Shown one piece after another: positions 52,945 through 64,000 of a DNA stretch of 64,000 nucleotides. The DNA comes from Neocallimastix lanati (nom. inval.) (lineage: Eukaryota; Neocallimastigomycota; Neocallimastigomycetes; Neocallimastigales; Neocallimastigaceae), in contig JACVTC010000001.1 in assembly GCA_016946835.1 (NCBI GenBank), positions 2,204,501 to 2,268,500 on the forward strand. The letters run 5' to 3'. Positions within the stretch are counted from its first letter, which is position 1. The number at the start of each line of letters is the position of its first letter. Both the position numbers and the translations under genes were made by a program. The notes under the pieces were generated by a model. The model was not told where the DNA came from. It searched no databases and saw nothing but the letters and a program-made list of their open reading frames with translations.

Positions 52945-54352
52945 TTAATTTGCTTTTTTTTCTATCATATTTCCTATTAATATATTTGGTATTAAATAAT
53001 TTTTATTTTTATATTTATTATTATTGGAGGATATAGTATTTTTTTGATATGTTAGCCTTGGGAAAGAATTGACTTCATTATTTATTTATTAAAAATTATA
53101 AGAATACATGTGATGATTAATATAAAAAAAAAAAAAAAAAATTATACTTAAAATCAAAATTTTAGTAATAATATTATATTAAATAAATTTATATTACTAT
53201 TATTACGATTTTTCTTTTCATTTTCTTTTAATTTATTTTTATTATCTTGAATAGATTTTAAAGTTTTATTTTTTTCATCTTCAGAAGTTATTATATTCTT
53301 TTTCTTATCAAAATTATTATATTTTCTTGTTATTTTTTTCAATTCCAAAATTTTTTTTATTGCATTTTCAATCTTTATGTTATATAATTTTTCCTTATCC
53401 ATTAGTAAAGGATCAATTATGTTTTCTTTTGTATTAGTTAACTTAACATTATTGTCATGCTTATTTTCATTTTCTATTATTGGTTTATTATTATTATTAT
53501 TACTATTTATATTATTTATATTACATTTATTATCATGATTACTTTGATTTAAAGTATTATCATTATTGAGATTTATTCTTTTTTGTATGTGATTTAAATT
53601 TTTGGGTTTTAATGATTGATTGAAAGTAATACTATCATTGATTTCTTTTCTATTTTTCAATGGAATATTCATATTTAACCTATTATTTTTGATTATTGTT
53701 TCCTTTTTATTTTTATTTTCATCAAAACTATCATTAATACTATCTTTTAGAGCATTATTAATACCACTTCTACTATTATTTTTACTTCTAGTATATATTT
53801 TATTATTAATATACAGACTTTTAGTTTTTTTTTTAGAATTGGAATTATCGGTTTTTAGTGATGATTTATAATTGTATTTATCTTTATTATTATGAAATGA
53901 ATTAATATTTTTATTAATAAGCTGGCTTTGAGTTAGTCCAATTCTTTTATTTATTTTTATAGGATTTAATCTTTTTTCCCATTGAATTGTTTGATTTTGG
54001 GAATGCCTTAGTTTATCAACTTTACACATAAATATATCGTTTACTCTTTTTTCTAATTCTTTGTTATAAAGTCTTTAATAATAAAATATAAATGTTAGTG
54101 AAAATTTATATATGATATTTAAAAAAAAATGTTTATAAGGATATTAAGATACTTTATATTAGCAGAATCTAAAACAAATTTTAAAACATTTTTATTAATG
54201 ATTTCTTTTTCGTTTGATGAGTTTATTTTTGGATCTTTTATATTATTTTTGTATTTATTATTGCGATCATAATTTTTTAAATAATCCGAATTGATTACTT
54301 TTTCCTTATAAGAGAATTGCATACTATTTGAATAATATTTTGTATTTAACAT
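52945..54352 (-). CDS. Basic Asn/Lys/Ile-rich protein with coiled-coil-like N-terminus, unknown family
   Basis: Three minus-strand exons, 54352-54153, 54072-53198 and 53072-52945, encode about 400 residues with consistent phase (donors GTATCT and GTAATA, acceptors AAAG and GAAG). The N-terminus has a helical stretch across the first junction, FVLDSANIK then LYNKELEKRVNDIFM, followed by a charged region (QTIQWEKRLNPIKINKRIGL). The middle is Asn/Lys/Ser-rich and probably disordered, with another helical stretch near residues 290-330 (KLYNIKIENAIKKILELKKI). The last exon ends NMIEKKAN. If its acceptor is not used, exon 2 simply reads on to a stop at 53154. No catalytic motif or membrane segment is visible. 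A structural or scaffold role is possible but unproven. Confidence 0.6.
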
Positions 54353-55198
54353 TACATAATATCAACATATCAAAATTTTAATTAGAATTTAATATATAAA
54401 ATTTTTCATTATTTATTTCATTTAAAAATCTATTGATATATTTTTTTTAAAATTTATTTTAAATTTTATATATTTCCGAAAACACGTGATTTCATAAGTG
54501 ACACTGATTTAATGTATGTAGTTTTATAATTTATATTTATTTTTCTACAATATTAATTTAATTCATTAAATGAAATAACTAATATTTAAGAAATATATGG
54601 ATTTAATATTAGGAATAATTTTTTTTTTTTTTTTTAGATATTCAGCTTTTGAAACCTCAAACGCAGCTCTTTCACATCTTTTTAATTTATCATAGTTATT
54701 ATCAGTAATATGCTTTTTATTTTATAATAAATTTCATATTAAATTTTACATATTATATTTACAATCGTTTAATGAAAAATATTTAGATTACCATAATCTA
54801 CTTTATGAGTTTTGAAATTTTTAAATTATACTATCTTCATTACTATAGGACAAAACATTTTAAAATAAAATAAAATTTGAAATAATTTAATCTATAATAA
54901 TATATTATTTTATTTTAAAAAATAAATAATATATATATTTTTAGTATTTATATTTTAAATATTTTTAAAAAACTTTTATTTTATTATTTTAAATTTATTT
55001 ATATTTCTTTTTTTATAAAAATTATTATTATTATTTTACTTTTATACTACAAATACTTTTTAGTTTTTTTTTTTTTTTTTTTTTTCTGCATATTAAAAAG
55101 AATTATTAATAACAAATAATAATACAAAAATATATAGTTTTTGAAGTCAATTTCTTTTTTTATATATAAAAAAAAACTAATTTTTTTAAATAATAACT

Positions 55199-55235
<37 letters not shown>

Positions 55236-56862
55236 AGGAAACACTTCTTTAAAAATAAGATTTAAATATTAAATAAGTATTATCTGTAATTATTTTTTGT
55301 GAAACGAACGAAAAATTTAAAATTTGTTAAAAATTATATGGAATAATATATTATTAAATAATTTTTAAGATAGAATAACTATAAAAGTATAAAAAAAAAT
55401 ATACATATATATATATGTAAATTATTAACATAAACAATATTTTATAAAAAATGTTAAACGAAAACTTTGTATTTAAAATAATAAAAAAGCTACAAATCTT
55501 TTTTATTAAAATATAAAGTTAAAAAAAATAACATATATTTTGAATTAGGTTATACAGAATATTTATTATTTTAATATTAGGATTTACTAAAATAATAATT
55601 TTTTTTTTCTTTTATTGTAATTTAAAATTTAAATATCAGTATTATAATAATAAATTGAAAAAAAAAAAAATATCAAAGAAAGTATAAATATTTATTTTTT
55701 TAAGGAAAAATTAAAAATATTCTTTTTTCTTTAATAAAACAAATAGAGAATTAATATTAAATATTCAATTAAAATAAATTATAAAAAAAATAAATAGTAT
55801 AGTAATATAAAATATGCAGTATTAATAAAAAAAAATAATTTAAAATAATACAACTTTCAATACAATTAGTCTTGTATTTAAATTATTATTTTCTTTTTAA
55901 TTTCTTCAATTTAACATATATTTTTAATAGTCTTTTATATTTTAGTACATAAATCATTATTTAAATTAAATGTTAGATATTGCTTTACATATCAAAGTAT
56001 AATACTATAATATATACTTTAATGATTTAATTTATAACAATATCGACGATTTTTAATCAACAAAAAAAAATATATTAAATCTTCTTTTTATATCGCATTT
56101 GAATGAGTTTACTATTCATATTAAAAGAATAGAAGCTTAAGTGAATGCGAAAGTCTTTGAAATCCTTTCGATTAATTATTAATTACTAAAATTTTGATTA
56201 TATATTATACTATTATTATTTCGATATATATAACTAAATTTTAATAATAAAAACAATAATTTCTAAATAAAATTAAAAAATAAAACCTATTTTATTTTTT
56301 ATAAATAATTTTCTGAACTTCACTAAATTAATTTTATTTAATAAAAAAAAAAAAAAATTTATTCAATGATATAATACTTTGATTGGCTAATTTATAATAA
56401 TTATAAACATGATTGATTACAATAATGAATTAGAATAATAATACTAAAAAATAATTATATTTATTAATGTAAAAATTTTTATTTATTTTATTTTATTTTT
56501 ATATCATATTAAAATATTCTTATATTAAATATTATTAAAGTAAAAGCACACATGTATACAAACACAATATAAAAAATTTAAAAAATAAAATTAAATAAAA
56601 TAATATAAAATAAAATTTATATTATATTATATTATATTAAATTAAATAATAATTAATATAAATAATAGATTAATAATATACTTTTGATATGTATAATATA
56701 TTATTAGTAATTATAAATATATTTAATAAAAAAGATCTTAATTATATATAATGATATTTTTTTTTAATATAAATTAATGATTGTAAGATTAAATGATTAT
56801 AGTAAATTTTTAGAAAAAATAAAAAATTTTTATTTATTTTGATTTTGATCTTTCAAATTATC
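54353..56862. other. AT-rich intergenic region with one coding-like patch
   Basis: Mostly A/T DNA with T runs near 55062-55085 and 55201-55234. The patch at 54632-54717 reads as mixed, charged protein sequence on the minus strand (listed separately). An upstream phrase GAAGCTTAAGTGAATGCGAAAG near 56131-56152 is unusually GC-containing but has no clear meaning. Confidence 0.7.
54632..54717 (-). pseudogene. Coding-like fragment, possible orphan or upstream exon
   Basis: Read on the minus strand, this patch gives HITDNNYDKLKRCERAAFEV followed by SKAEYL and then a Lys run from the poly-A. It contains codons such as GCG and GAG that are rare in the spacers. It lies 280 bases upstream of the basic Asn/Lys-rich gene in the same orientation, so it could be a missed 5' exon, though no good donor follows it. 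A relic of an older gene is the alternative. Confidence 0.35.
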
Positions 56863-57093
56863 TTATTCTTGTTCTTGTTCTTGTTCTTGTTCTTGTTCTT
56901 GTTCTGTATTTTCTTTACTTTCAGATTCAGTATTTACTTCTTCAGTTTCATTATTAGTTTTTTCTTTCTTATTTTTTTCCTCTTCTTTTAATTTTTCAGT
57001 TTTCATATATTCTAATACATCCTGTGTTAACTATAAATTTTTTTTTTTTTTTTTTTTTACATAAATATTATAAAATATATATATATATATATA

Positions 57094-57138
<45 letters not shown>

Positions 57139-60100
57139 TTTATTTATTCATTTTTGAATTATAATTTATTTATTATTTAAAAATACTATTATTTTTACCT
57201 GATAAACATATTGTCCCATATGTTCCATATTCTCTATAACAAAAGTTTTATTTTTCATAACTTGGTTTCTTTTTTTGGTCATATCGTAGCAATCAGCCTT
57301 ACGGAAAGTAATAGTCTTTTTTCTTTTATTATTATCGTCCACTTCCATATCATCAGAAGAGGACTTTGATTGATTAATTGCATCTTCTAACATCGAATAT
57401 GTTTCATTTGCATGTACAATAAGGGAGGTTGGACGTTTTAAGAATTGTTCAAATGTTGGTTTCAATTCATAACAATTAGAGAAAAGCTTTAAACAACCAA
57501 AAACGTAAAGACCTAAACGTGCACGAGACATTGCTACAATTAAACGTCTTGGATCACGTAAATGACCAACATTCTTAGTTCTTACTAATGAGAGTAATAC
57601 AAAGTCATTTTGCTGACCTTGATATTTATCTACTGTAGTTACCTTATGTGGCTTACCAAATATTGGATTCCATGAGCATCTTCTTCTTAATACATCTCTA
57701 ATAAGTTGTTTCTGACCATTGTATGTTGTGAGAATAGTAATTTTATCTGCTGGATATCCTAAAATTCTCATATATTGAAAAGTGGCAACCACCATTTCGG
57801 CTTCATTAACATTTTGATAGAAATATGGTATTGGTTCACTTTCTTTTCCATCTTTAATATCAATAAATTGATAATCATAAGCAAAACCAGGATTAGCATA
57901 TTTAAATTCAGGTTGATTTAATACACTTTCTAAATCACCAAGTTGGCGATACTTCCATCTATATAATTCAGCTATACTTGATCTAGCACGTGCCTGTTTA
58001 TCCAATTCAATATATGGAACACCTAAACGTATAAAACGAGTGAATAAACTTTGTTCCATATTACCATATTTTTGGAAGGCCATACTTTTCACCACAGGTG
58101 GTAATTGGTTATGATCACCTATCAATATAACTCTCTTTAAACGACTTTCACCTTCATCAGAAGATTGTAACAATAATGGAATAAATGTTTCTACTTCTAA
58201 AATTTGTGCTGATTCTTCCATAATAACATTATCATATTTAAATCCTAAGGCAACTAATTCTCTTCTTTTTAATGCAGCATGTGTACATGTCATTGTAACG
58301 ATTTTGGCTTCCTTAACTAATAAATAATTGGCACGGTCAGAATTTGTTCTAAGAAGTTCAAATGCTCTAATTTCATCCAATTGTTCAAAAATTTTTTTAA
58401 TATGATAGAAGCATCCTTCAGCTATTTCTAATGCTTCTTCAAAAGAAGCTTCTTCTGGGAATAATGGTTGTGGGGCATCTTCAAAAAACTTTTTAAATGG
58501 GAATTCATCAATAACATCTTGACAAGTTAAAGTATTTTGTTTTGTACTTTGCTTTAATGGATGATGATAATTTTCCCAAATATTCACAATATGGTATTGA
58601 TAGAAATAACTAGCTGTTTCACAAGTATAACCATGTTCTCCTGGTATATCTAAACTTTTTGCTAATTTATTTACTTTGTCCAAAAGTTCTAAACGTTTCT
58701 CAAGATATGAATTGACACGACCATATTTACCCCATGAGCCAGTGCCTTCAATATTTAATTCTTCTTCACCATGACCAAGACGTAATAAATGACATGGATT
58801 AATATCAAGTTCGACAATTTTTTCGAAAAGTTGATTCAAAGCTTGATTACTATGAGTAACCAATAAGGTATGTTGTTCTGGATAATTATGATAAATATTT
58901 GAAATAATTTGAACAGCTACATCAGTTTTACCAGTACCAGGTGGACCTACAATCATAGTTAAACCTGGTGAAGTACCTGAATGAATAGCTTCAACTTGAG
59001 TAGGCGTAAATTTAATTGAGTTTGTTTTCATTTTATCTTCAAGATAAGGTCCCTTATTTTCTTCTTTATAAGTTTCTACTATAATGGTATCATCATCTTG
59101 CTCGATTTCTGATTCAATAAATTCAATAGGTAATTTTCTTTTGTTTTTTAATTGTTTTGAAATTTTAAAATCAGCATCAGATTCAAATAATGATTTTGGA
59201 TAAGTAATAACATATGGTGGAGGAATGGGTTCTGCTTTTATTTTATCATCTTTAAATGTAACAATCTTTTTATTTGGAAAACTATCTGTTAAATGCTCCC
59301 AATCCAAAAATGTATCACAAAAATCAATCGTTCTAATAGGATTAGAGATTTTTGTATATTCAGCACCATTTGGATTTCCATAACCTAAGAAAATTTCATG
59401 CAACCAATTCGGTACAACTAATTCAGTTTGCATTAAATCTCTTATTGTTTCGAGTACAGCTTTAAAATTATTTTCTTTTGGCTTTCTTCTCATTAATATC
59501 GTAAAACTGTTATAAACATCATTTTCAATTTGCTTATTATTTAAGTTATCAATGTCCATTTTATATTGATTTGGATCTAATAAAACTCTTATTGAACGAA
59601 TAGTTTTTGGTTCACCAATACTTTTAATTGGTGTTACATATGGAAGTGCCTCATCAATTGGATTACCATCTTCTCCAAGAAGTGCTATAATTTCACATCC
59701 TCTAACAAAACCTAACCCATATTCATTTCTTATTTTTTGACTACTTGTTTCATTCACATTATTTTCTTGTTGTTTTTGATATTCAACCCATCCTGGTAAT
59801 TGTTCTTTAGCATGAACATCTAATAAGAATAAGATATCATGTGGTCTTAGTGAATCCCATTCTTTTCTAATTGAATCAGTAAATCTTTTTGTATCAATTT
59901 CAACATCAGCCTTTATATAACTTGGTTTATTTTCACCTAATTTTGGGGGTCCTATTTCAATGATATTAAATGATAATATTTCAACTGCCATTCTAGACCA
60001 GCCTGAAAATACAGTTCTTTGTTGATCAGCATCATATGAAGCACCCAATCTTTTAATGACATCCTCAATATCTTGTCTAATTTCAAATGCACTTTCTAAT

Positions 60101-61945
60101 CGAAAAAGATTGAAATTTCTTAATAAATAATCATGAAGAGTTAAAAACTGTAAATTTAATTTTGGTATAGCAAGACAATGAATATTTGAAAAGTTTTGGG
60201 TCGGTGGTACTAATGATTCATCAAAAATAGTGTTTTCATCTGGATATAAAGGCATTTCATTGATTCTTTCTATTTGACTTGGCCTTTTTTCATATTTTGA
60301 TATAAATACTTCTTTTAATAAATCAACTGAAAATTTTTTATTTTCATCTATAAATGAATTAACTCTTATTCCAACTTCTTCACAAAGTTCATGAAGAGTT
60401 TCCTCGTCTAGATCATCAATATATTTTTTTAATATCTCACGTTTTTCAATTTTTCCTACATTTGATAACGCTAATTCTTTTAATTCATCGCTAAATTTAG
60501 AAAATACTATTAATTGTAATTTTTTAATATTAGAATAATGCATTTTTGTCATATCTCCATCGCTTAATGAATAACCTGTAAAATCATTTATTTCAAATTG
60601 AGAATAGAATTTTAATATATCAAGTAATTGAATAAATAATATTATATTTTCGGTATCTTCCGTCATAACTGATATATTTTGTTGGGCTAATAATCCGCGT
60701 TTCGCTAAATTACTATTATAACATAATGGAATAATATGTAAATCATTTAATAATATATTGAAAAATCTTCTAGTTGGTAATTGTGTTTCTAAATCAATTA
60801 ATAATTCTAAAAATCTTTCACAAAATGATATTGAGTATGGAGGTGCTTCACCTTGTAATGGAATACTATCTAATATTGTAATAAATATTTTAAATAAATT
60901 TAAGAAGAAATTTCTTTGAAAGTCTATTGTTTCTTTAGTATCCGATTCTATAACAATATTTAATAAATAATATAATAATTTATTTTTATAATTAGTGATT
61001 CAAAATATATATAATTATATAATTGTAAGATATTAAACAACACTTAAATAATACTTACTGCTTTTCTTATATTTCTTCTCAATACGATCCCATAACTTTT
61101 TAAATTGAGGGTACATTTTAAATTTTTCATCTCTTACAGAAGATGTTAAATTCTTCCAAATAGGTAAACTTACTATTTTCATACATTCTACTCGTACAAC
61201 AGCATTTTCAAGACTTTGGAAACAATTAATCAAAAATATTAATAAATTTCTTCTCATTCTTAAATCAACTATTTGTTCCTCTTCTGAATTTAATGGACTT
61301 ATTAATAAAGTTAATATTTTTTTAAATATCGATTGAAATTTTTCCTCTTCATTTATAAAGATATCCCATATTTTTGCTAATTTTTGTCTAAATTTCTCAT
61401 TTATTACTATTACAATAGATAAAATGTAAAGTTCATCTACATCTTCTGTATAAAAAGGTAATAAATACTATTCATTAAATTAATAAATATTAAATTTATA
61501 AGTATATATACATATTATATAGAAAATATTTATTGCTAAAAATAAATTTAAATAAATTAATTACCTTTTCTAAATATTGATTAAACTCAATAAGCATAAT
61601 TTTTTTCAATGAAAAATTTGAGCTTTTTAATTCATTCCAAATAACCTTTACAACATTAGGATCAAATTTTACTTCAGATTTTGTATTATTCCAATTAAGA
61701 TTTGCTAATTTTGTTAAAACATCTGATTCAATTTCACTTAAAGTAGGAGCAGAGATATGGATGACTTTTTGAGTTTTACTTTTTTGAACATTTTGATTTG
61801 AAGTAGGTATTTGTTCTTTTTTAGATTCATTTTTATTTAAATCATTTTCTTCTGTATCATCTATTTCCATTTCATTGTCAGAAATAATATCTGAATTGAA
61901 AAAACCAATATCTGGTTTTGATTTTAAATTATCATTTGAACTCAT
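56863..61945 (-). CDS. AQR: Aquarius-type intron-binding spliceosomal RNA helicase
   Basis: Four exons, 61945-61565, 61467-61059, 60947-57199 and 57030-56863, encode about 1568 residues (human Aquarius has 1485). It is an SF1 Upf1-like helicase that binds the intron upstream of the branch point and helps release or remodel it. The N-terminal helical-repeat part is recognised by IMLIEFNQYLEK, ENAVVRVECMKIVSLPIW and LLIDLETQLPTRRFFN; then FYSQFEINDFTGYSLSD; Walker A GPPGTGKTDVAV (about residue 931); the DEAD-box equivalent IMEESAQILEVETFIPLLLQ (about 1173); GDHNQLPPV; NMEQSLFTRFIRLGVP; KVTTVDKYQGQQNDFVLLSL; and HLRDPRRLIVAMSRARLGLY. Every helicase motif is intact. Unusual is the C-terminus: a Lys/Glu-rich last exon ending in about six Glu-Gln repeats. 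Acidic low-complexity N-terminus before PTLSEIESD. A working spliceosome fits the intron-rich genes here. Confidence 0.97.
56867..56904. repeat. Coding hexanucleotide repeat (TTGTTC)n
   Basis: About six copies of TTGTTC encode the Glu-Gln repeat at the very end of Aquarius on the minus strand. Confidence 0.9.
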
Positions 61946-62632
61946 ATTATACTATTATGTTTTATATTGAATATTTCGATCAATAAAATGTCAGAAATTG
62001 ATATTATTAAAATGAATTTTTTTAATTTTTATATATAATGATATAATGATTATTAATAAGAAAATACTTTTTACCACAATTTTTTATATTATAAGATTAA
62101 TACTGAAATAACTTTTTTTTTTTTCAATTATATTAAAAATTTATGAATCATTCTTATAAATTATTCTATTTAATTTTAATTTTATATTATAATCCTATTT
62201 TTAAATAAATATATAAATATATTTGCTATTTTAATAATGAATTCAATAAAAAATTTTTAAAACTTCCTTTTAATTGATTTTAAATTTATAGAAACCTTAA
62301 TTGATATAACAACCAATAAGAAAAAAAATTTTTTAAATTTTTTTTTTTTTTTTTTTTTTATTATCATATTTATTTTTACTTCTATAATTAATTATAATTA
62401 AAAAATTGAAGAAATAAAATATAAAAAAATTAAATATAGTTGTATATTAATAATTAATATTAGTATTTCTATTAAAATATATATATATATATTTTTTTTA
62501 TTTTATTCTTATTTAATTAAATTTTAATTAAATAATATAATTCTATATGAATTAGAGCATATTACTTTTATATGTCTAAAAATAATAATGAAAAAATTTA
62601 TAAAAGATCTATAATATTTATAGATTTATGAT
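61946..62632. other. Short AT-rich spacer, no gene seen
   Basis: Lies between two same-strand genes and so should hold the Aquarius promoter and the 3' region of the tail-anchored gene. T runs near 62112-62124 and 62339-62359; no sites recognised. Confidence 0.7.
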
Positions 62633-64000
62633 TTATTTAATTAAAAAAATTGGTATAAATATACCAACAATTACTATAGATAGTAATATATATCTATATT
62701 GATAAATTATTGCTTTAAGACCTTTAATATTTGATGGTGGTTCAGGGAAGCATATATCGCATAATGTAGCGTCATCGTATAAAATAAGTTGAGCTTCTTC
62801 ACTATTTGATACTCCTTTGTATTCTGGCATTTCAAATAATTTTGCATCTTCTGGAGTAATAGCATTTTTCTTAAAAATAGATCTTATTTTTGATTTTTCT
62901 AAAAAATCATCATCAGTTGCAAACAATACTGCATCAAACATTTCAATATCTATATCAGTAACGTCAGTATCATCTTTTTTTGTTTCATTTTCAGTATTTA
63001 ATTTAGAATTTGTTATATCAACTTCTTCTCTTTTATTTTCTTTTCCTAAATCAACAGAATCATAGTCCTTTTTTTCCCCATTTTCATTAGTATCTTCATC
63101 AAGTTTCATTGTTTCTTTTTTCATATATACAAGCCATTCTCTTAAACTACAATTATTTTTTGGTGTGGCAGATAATGTATTAAGATATGAAAGAGAACGA
63201 CGTCTTCCTTTAATTGTTGGTGGAACAATTTTTAAAACTTGATCTTGAGGTACAGGCTTTGCAAATTGTGTGACAGTACCTATTGGAATCGTTGTAATTT
63301 CTGTATGTTCTAATGTTGGTTGTTCTGATGACGATACTTCAATTTTTTGTTCTTTAGGTTGTACCATACCAACTGTAGATCCATATTCATCATGATTTTC
63401 TTCGATACAATCTAATGTAGAATTTCTTTGTTTATTAAATGTTGTTTTTGTTGAAGGAGTTAACAATGAAAGCTTTCTTTTAATCCAAACTTTTTTTGGA
63501 AAATCTTCATCCTTACATTCATAAACCGCTGGTGATGCAATTGTCCATGAACCAACACCACCTTTTTCATTTGCCAAAACTGAAGGAGAAGGAGGAATTA
63601 TATCAGTGGGTGTATTATTCAAAGAAGTATTAATTTTGGGTAATGGTTTTTTCTTTTTTGGTGATGTTGTTTTCAAATCATTATCTGTCTTTAATGGAAT
63701 GCCTTTCTCCATATTGCTTGCAGTTTCTATAGTTAACTCCGGTAAATGGTTTTCATCATTTTCTTTTAAATTTACTGTTTTTATACATTCCTCTTTATCA
63801 TAACCCATATCTGCAGTTTTTCCTTTATTTATGTCTGTCATCCCAACATCAATTTTTACTTCATTACATTTTTCGTTTTTTAATTCTGATGTTTTTCCTT
63901 TAACAATAAAATAATTAACATTACCAATTATATCAGTATTCGTTAATGGATTAAGTACTCTTAAACGATGAATTAATTTTTTTCCTAAATAGATTTGAGT
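62633..64000 (-). CDS. Partial tail-anchored membrane protein, family not recognised
   Basis: The minus-strand frame is open from the right edge to a stop at 62633, giving the last 455 residues of a longer protein. A Met at 63841 is internal: the frame upstream of it (TQIYLGKKLIHRLRVLNP and onward) is clearly coding, with no stop and good composition. The edge piece looks folded. The middle is long and probably disordered, rich in Lys, Glu, Thr, Pro and Ser, with basic patches such as SPKKKKPLP and KGRRRSLSYL that resemble kinase sites. A more ordered stretch near the end reads FDAVLFATDDDFLEKSKIRS, then ITPEDAKLFEMPEYKGVS. The protein closes with one hydrophobic helix (YILLSIVIVGIFIPIFLIK) and nothing after it, the layout of a tail anchor inserted post-translationally in ER, nuclear or mitochondrial outer membrane. 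Membrane and function are unknown. Confidence 0.8.
   Translation of the reverse strand, partial: TQIYLGKKLIHRLRVLNPLTNTDIIGNVNYFIVKGKTSELKNEKCNEVKIDVGMTDINKGKTADMGYDKEECIKTVNLKENDENHLPELTIETASNMEKGIPLKTDNDLKTTSPKKKKPLPKINTSLNNTPTDIIPPSPSVLANEKGGVGSWTIASPAVYECKDEDFPKKVWIKRKLSLLTPSTKTTFNKQRNSTLDCIEENHDEYGSTVGMVQPKEQKIEVSSSEQPTLEHTEITTIPIGTVTQFAKPVPQDQVLKIVPPTIKGRRRSLSYLNTLSATPKNNCSLREWLVYMKKETMKLDEDTNENGEKKDYDSVDLGKENKREEVDITNSKLNTENETKKDDTDVTDIDIEMFDAVLFATDDDFLEKSKIRSIFKKNAITPEDAKLFEMPEYKGVSNSEEAQLILYDDATLCDICFPEPPSNIKGLKAIIYQYRYILLSIVIVGIFIPIFLIK

Noticed and set aside
62817-63803. Plus-strand frames at the right edge
   Set aside because: Antisense shadows of the tail-anchored protein gene.

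Overview
The window looks like nuclear DNA of an extremely AT-rich eukaryote with long gene-poor spacers, most probably an anaerobic gut chytrid (Neocallimastigomycota). Reasons: intergenic DNA is almost only A and T, with homopolymer runs of 30-50 bases and (AAT)n, (ATTT)n and (TA)n arrays. Genes are island-like, have short AT-rich GT-AG introns, encode Asn and Ser runs, and end nearly all codons in A or T. A secreted leucine-rich-repeat protein carries a fungal/plant-type chitin-binding module (CBM18). A Dictyostelium-like source was considered; the several-kb spacers and the CBM18 protein argue against it. The organism call is inference.

Layout. 1-1663 (-): partial gene with a TRAF-type zinc finger at the left edge. 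5394-6459 (+): membrane-anchored START/SRPBCC-like protein. 9113-23509: family cluster with four three-exon paralogues of a six-pass membrane protein (FAR-17a/AIG1 or rolling-stone-like), one on + and three on -, and an 11-exon LRR-CBM18 gene between the first and second copies. 23.5-32.5 kb: gene desert with degenerate repeats, direct repeats and a dead Ty1/copia-type gag remnant. 32518-33868 (-): GAPDH. 33.9-41.1 kb: second desert with a coding-like relic. 41108-43504 (+): PAS-kinase-type Ser/Thr kinase. 47393-51018 (+): unrecognised Asn-rich protein. 52945-54352 (-): unrecognised basic Asn/Lys-rich protein. 56863-61945 (-): Aquarius, the spliceosomal intron-binding helicase. 62633-64000 (-): C-terminal part of a tail-anchored protein running off the right edge.

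The most striking observation is the GAPDH. After a complete, canonical catalytic domain it has a 43-residue Lys/Ser-rich tail ending in five histidines and the tetrapeptide CIIM, a textbook CaaX prenylation box directly preceded by a polybasic stretch. This predicts a lipid-anchored glycolytic enzyme. Other points worth a look are the one-intron-per-LRR gene with a one-base break in one exon, the locally expanded membrane-protein family, the PAS-kinase catalytic domain with a ~200-residue insert and no visible PAS domain, and long AT-rich hairpins inside introns of the Asn-rich gene.

The genes do not form an operon-like pathway; apart from the paralogue cluster they are unrelated neighbours. 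Intron boundaries were chosen by eye from GT-AG sites, phase and family similarity, so those in low-complexity genes are tentative. No tRNA, rRNA or CRISPR array was seen.
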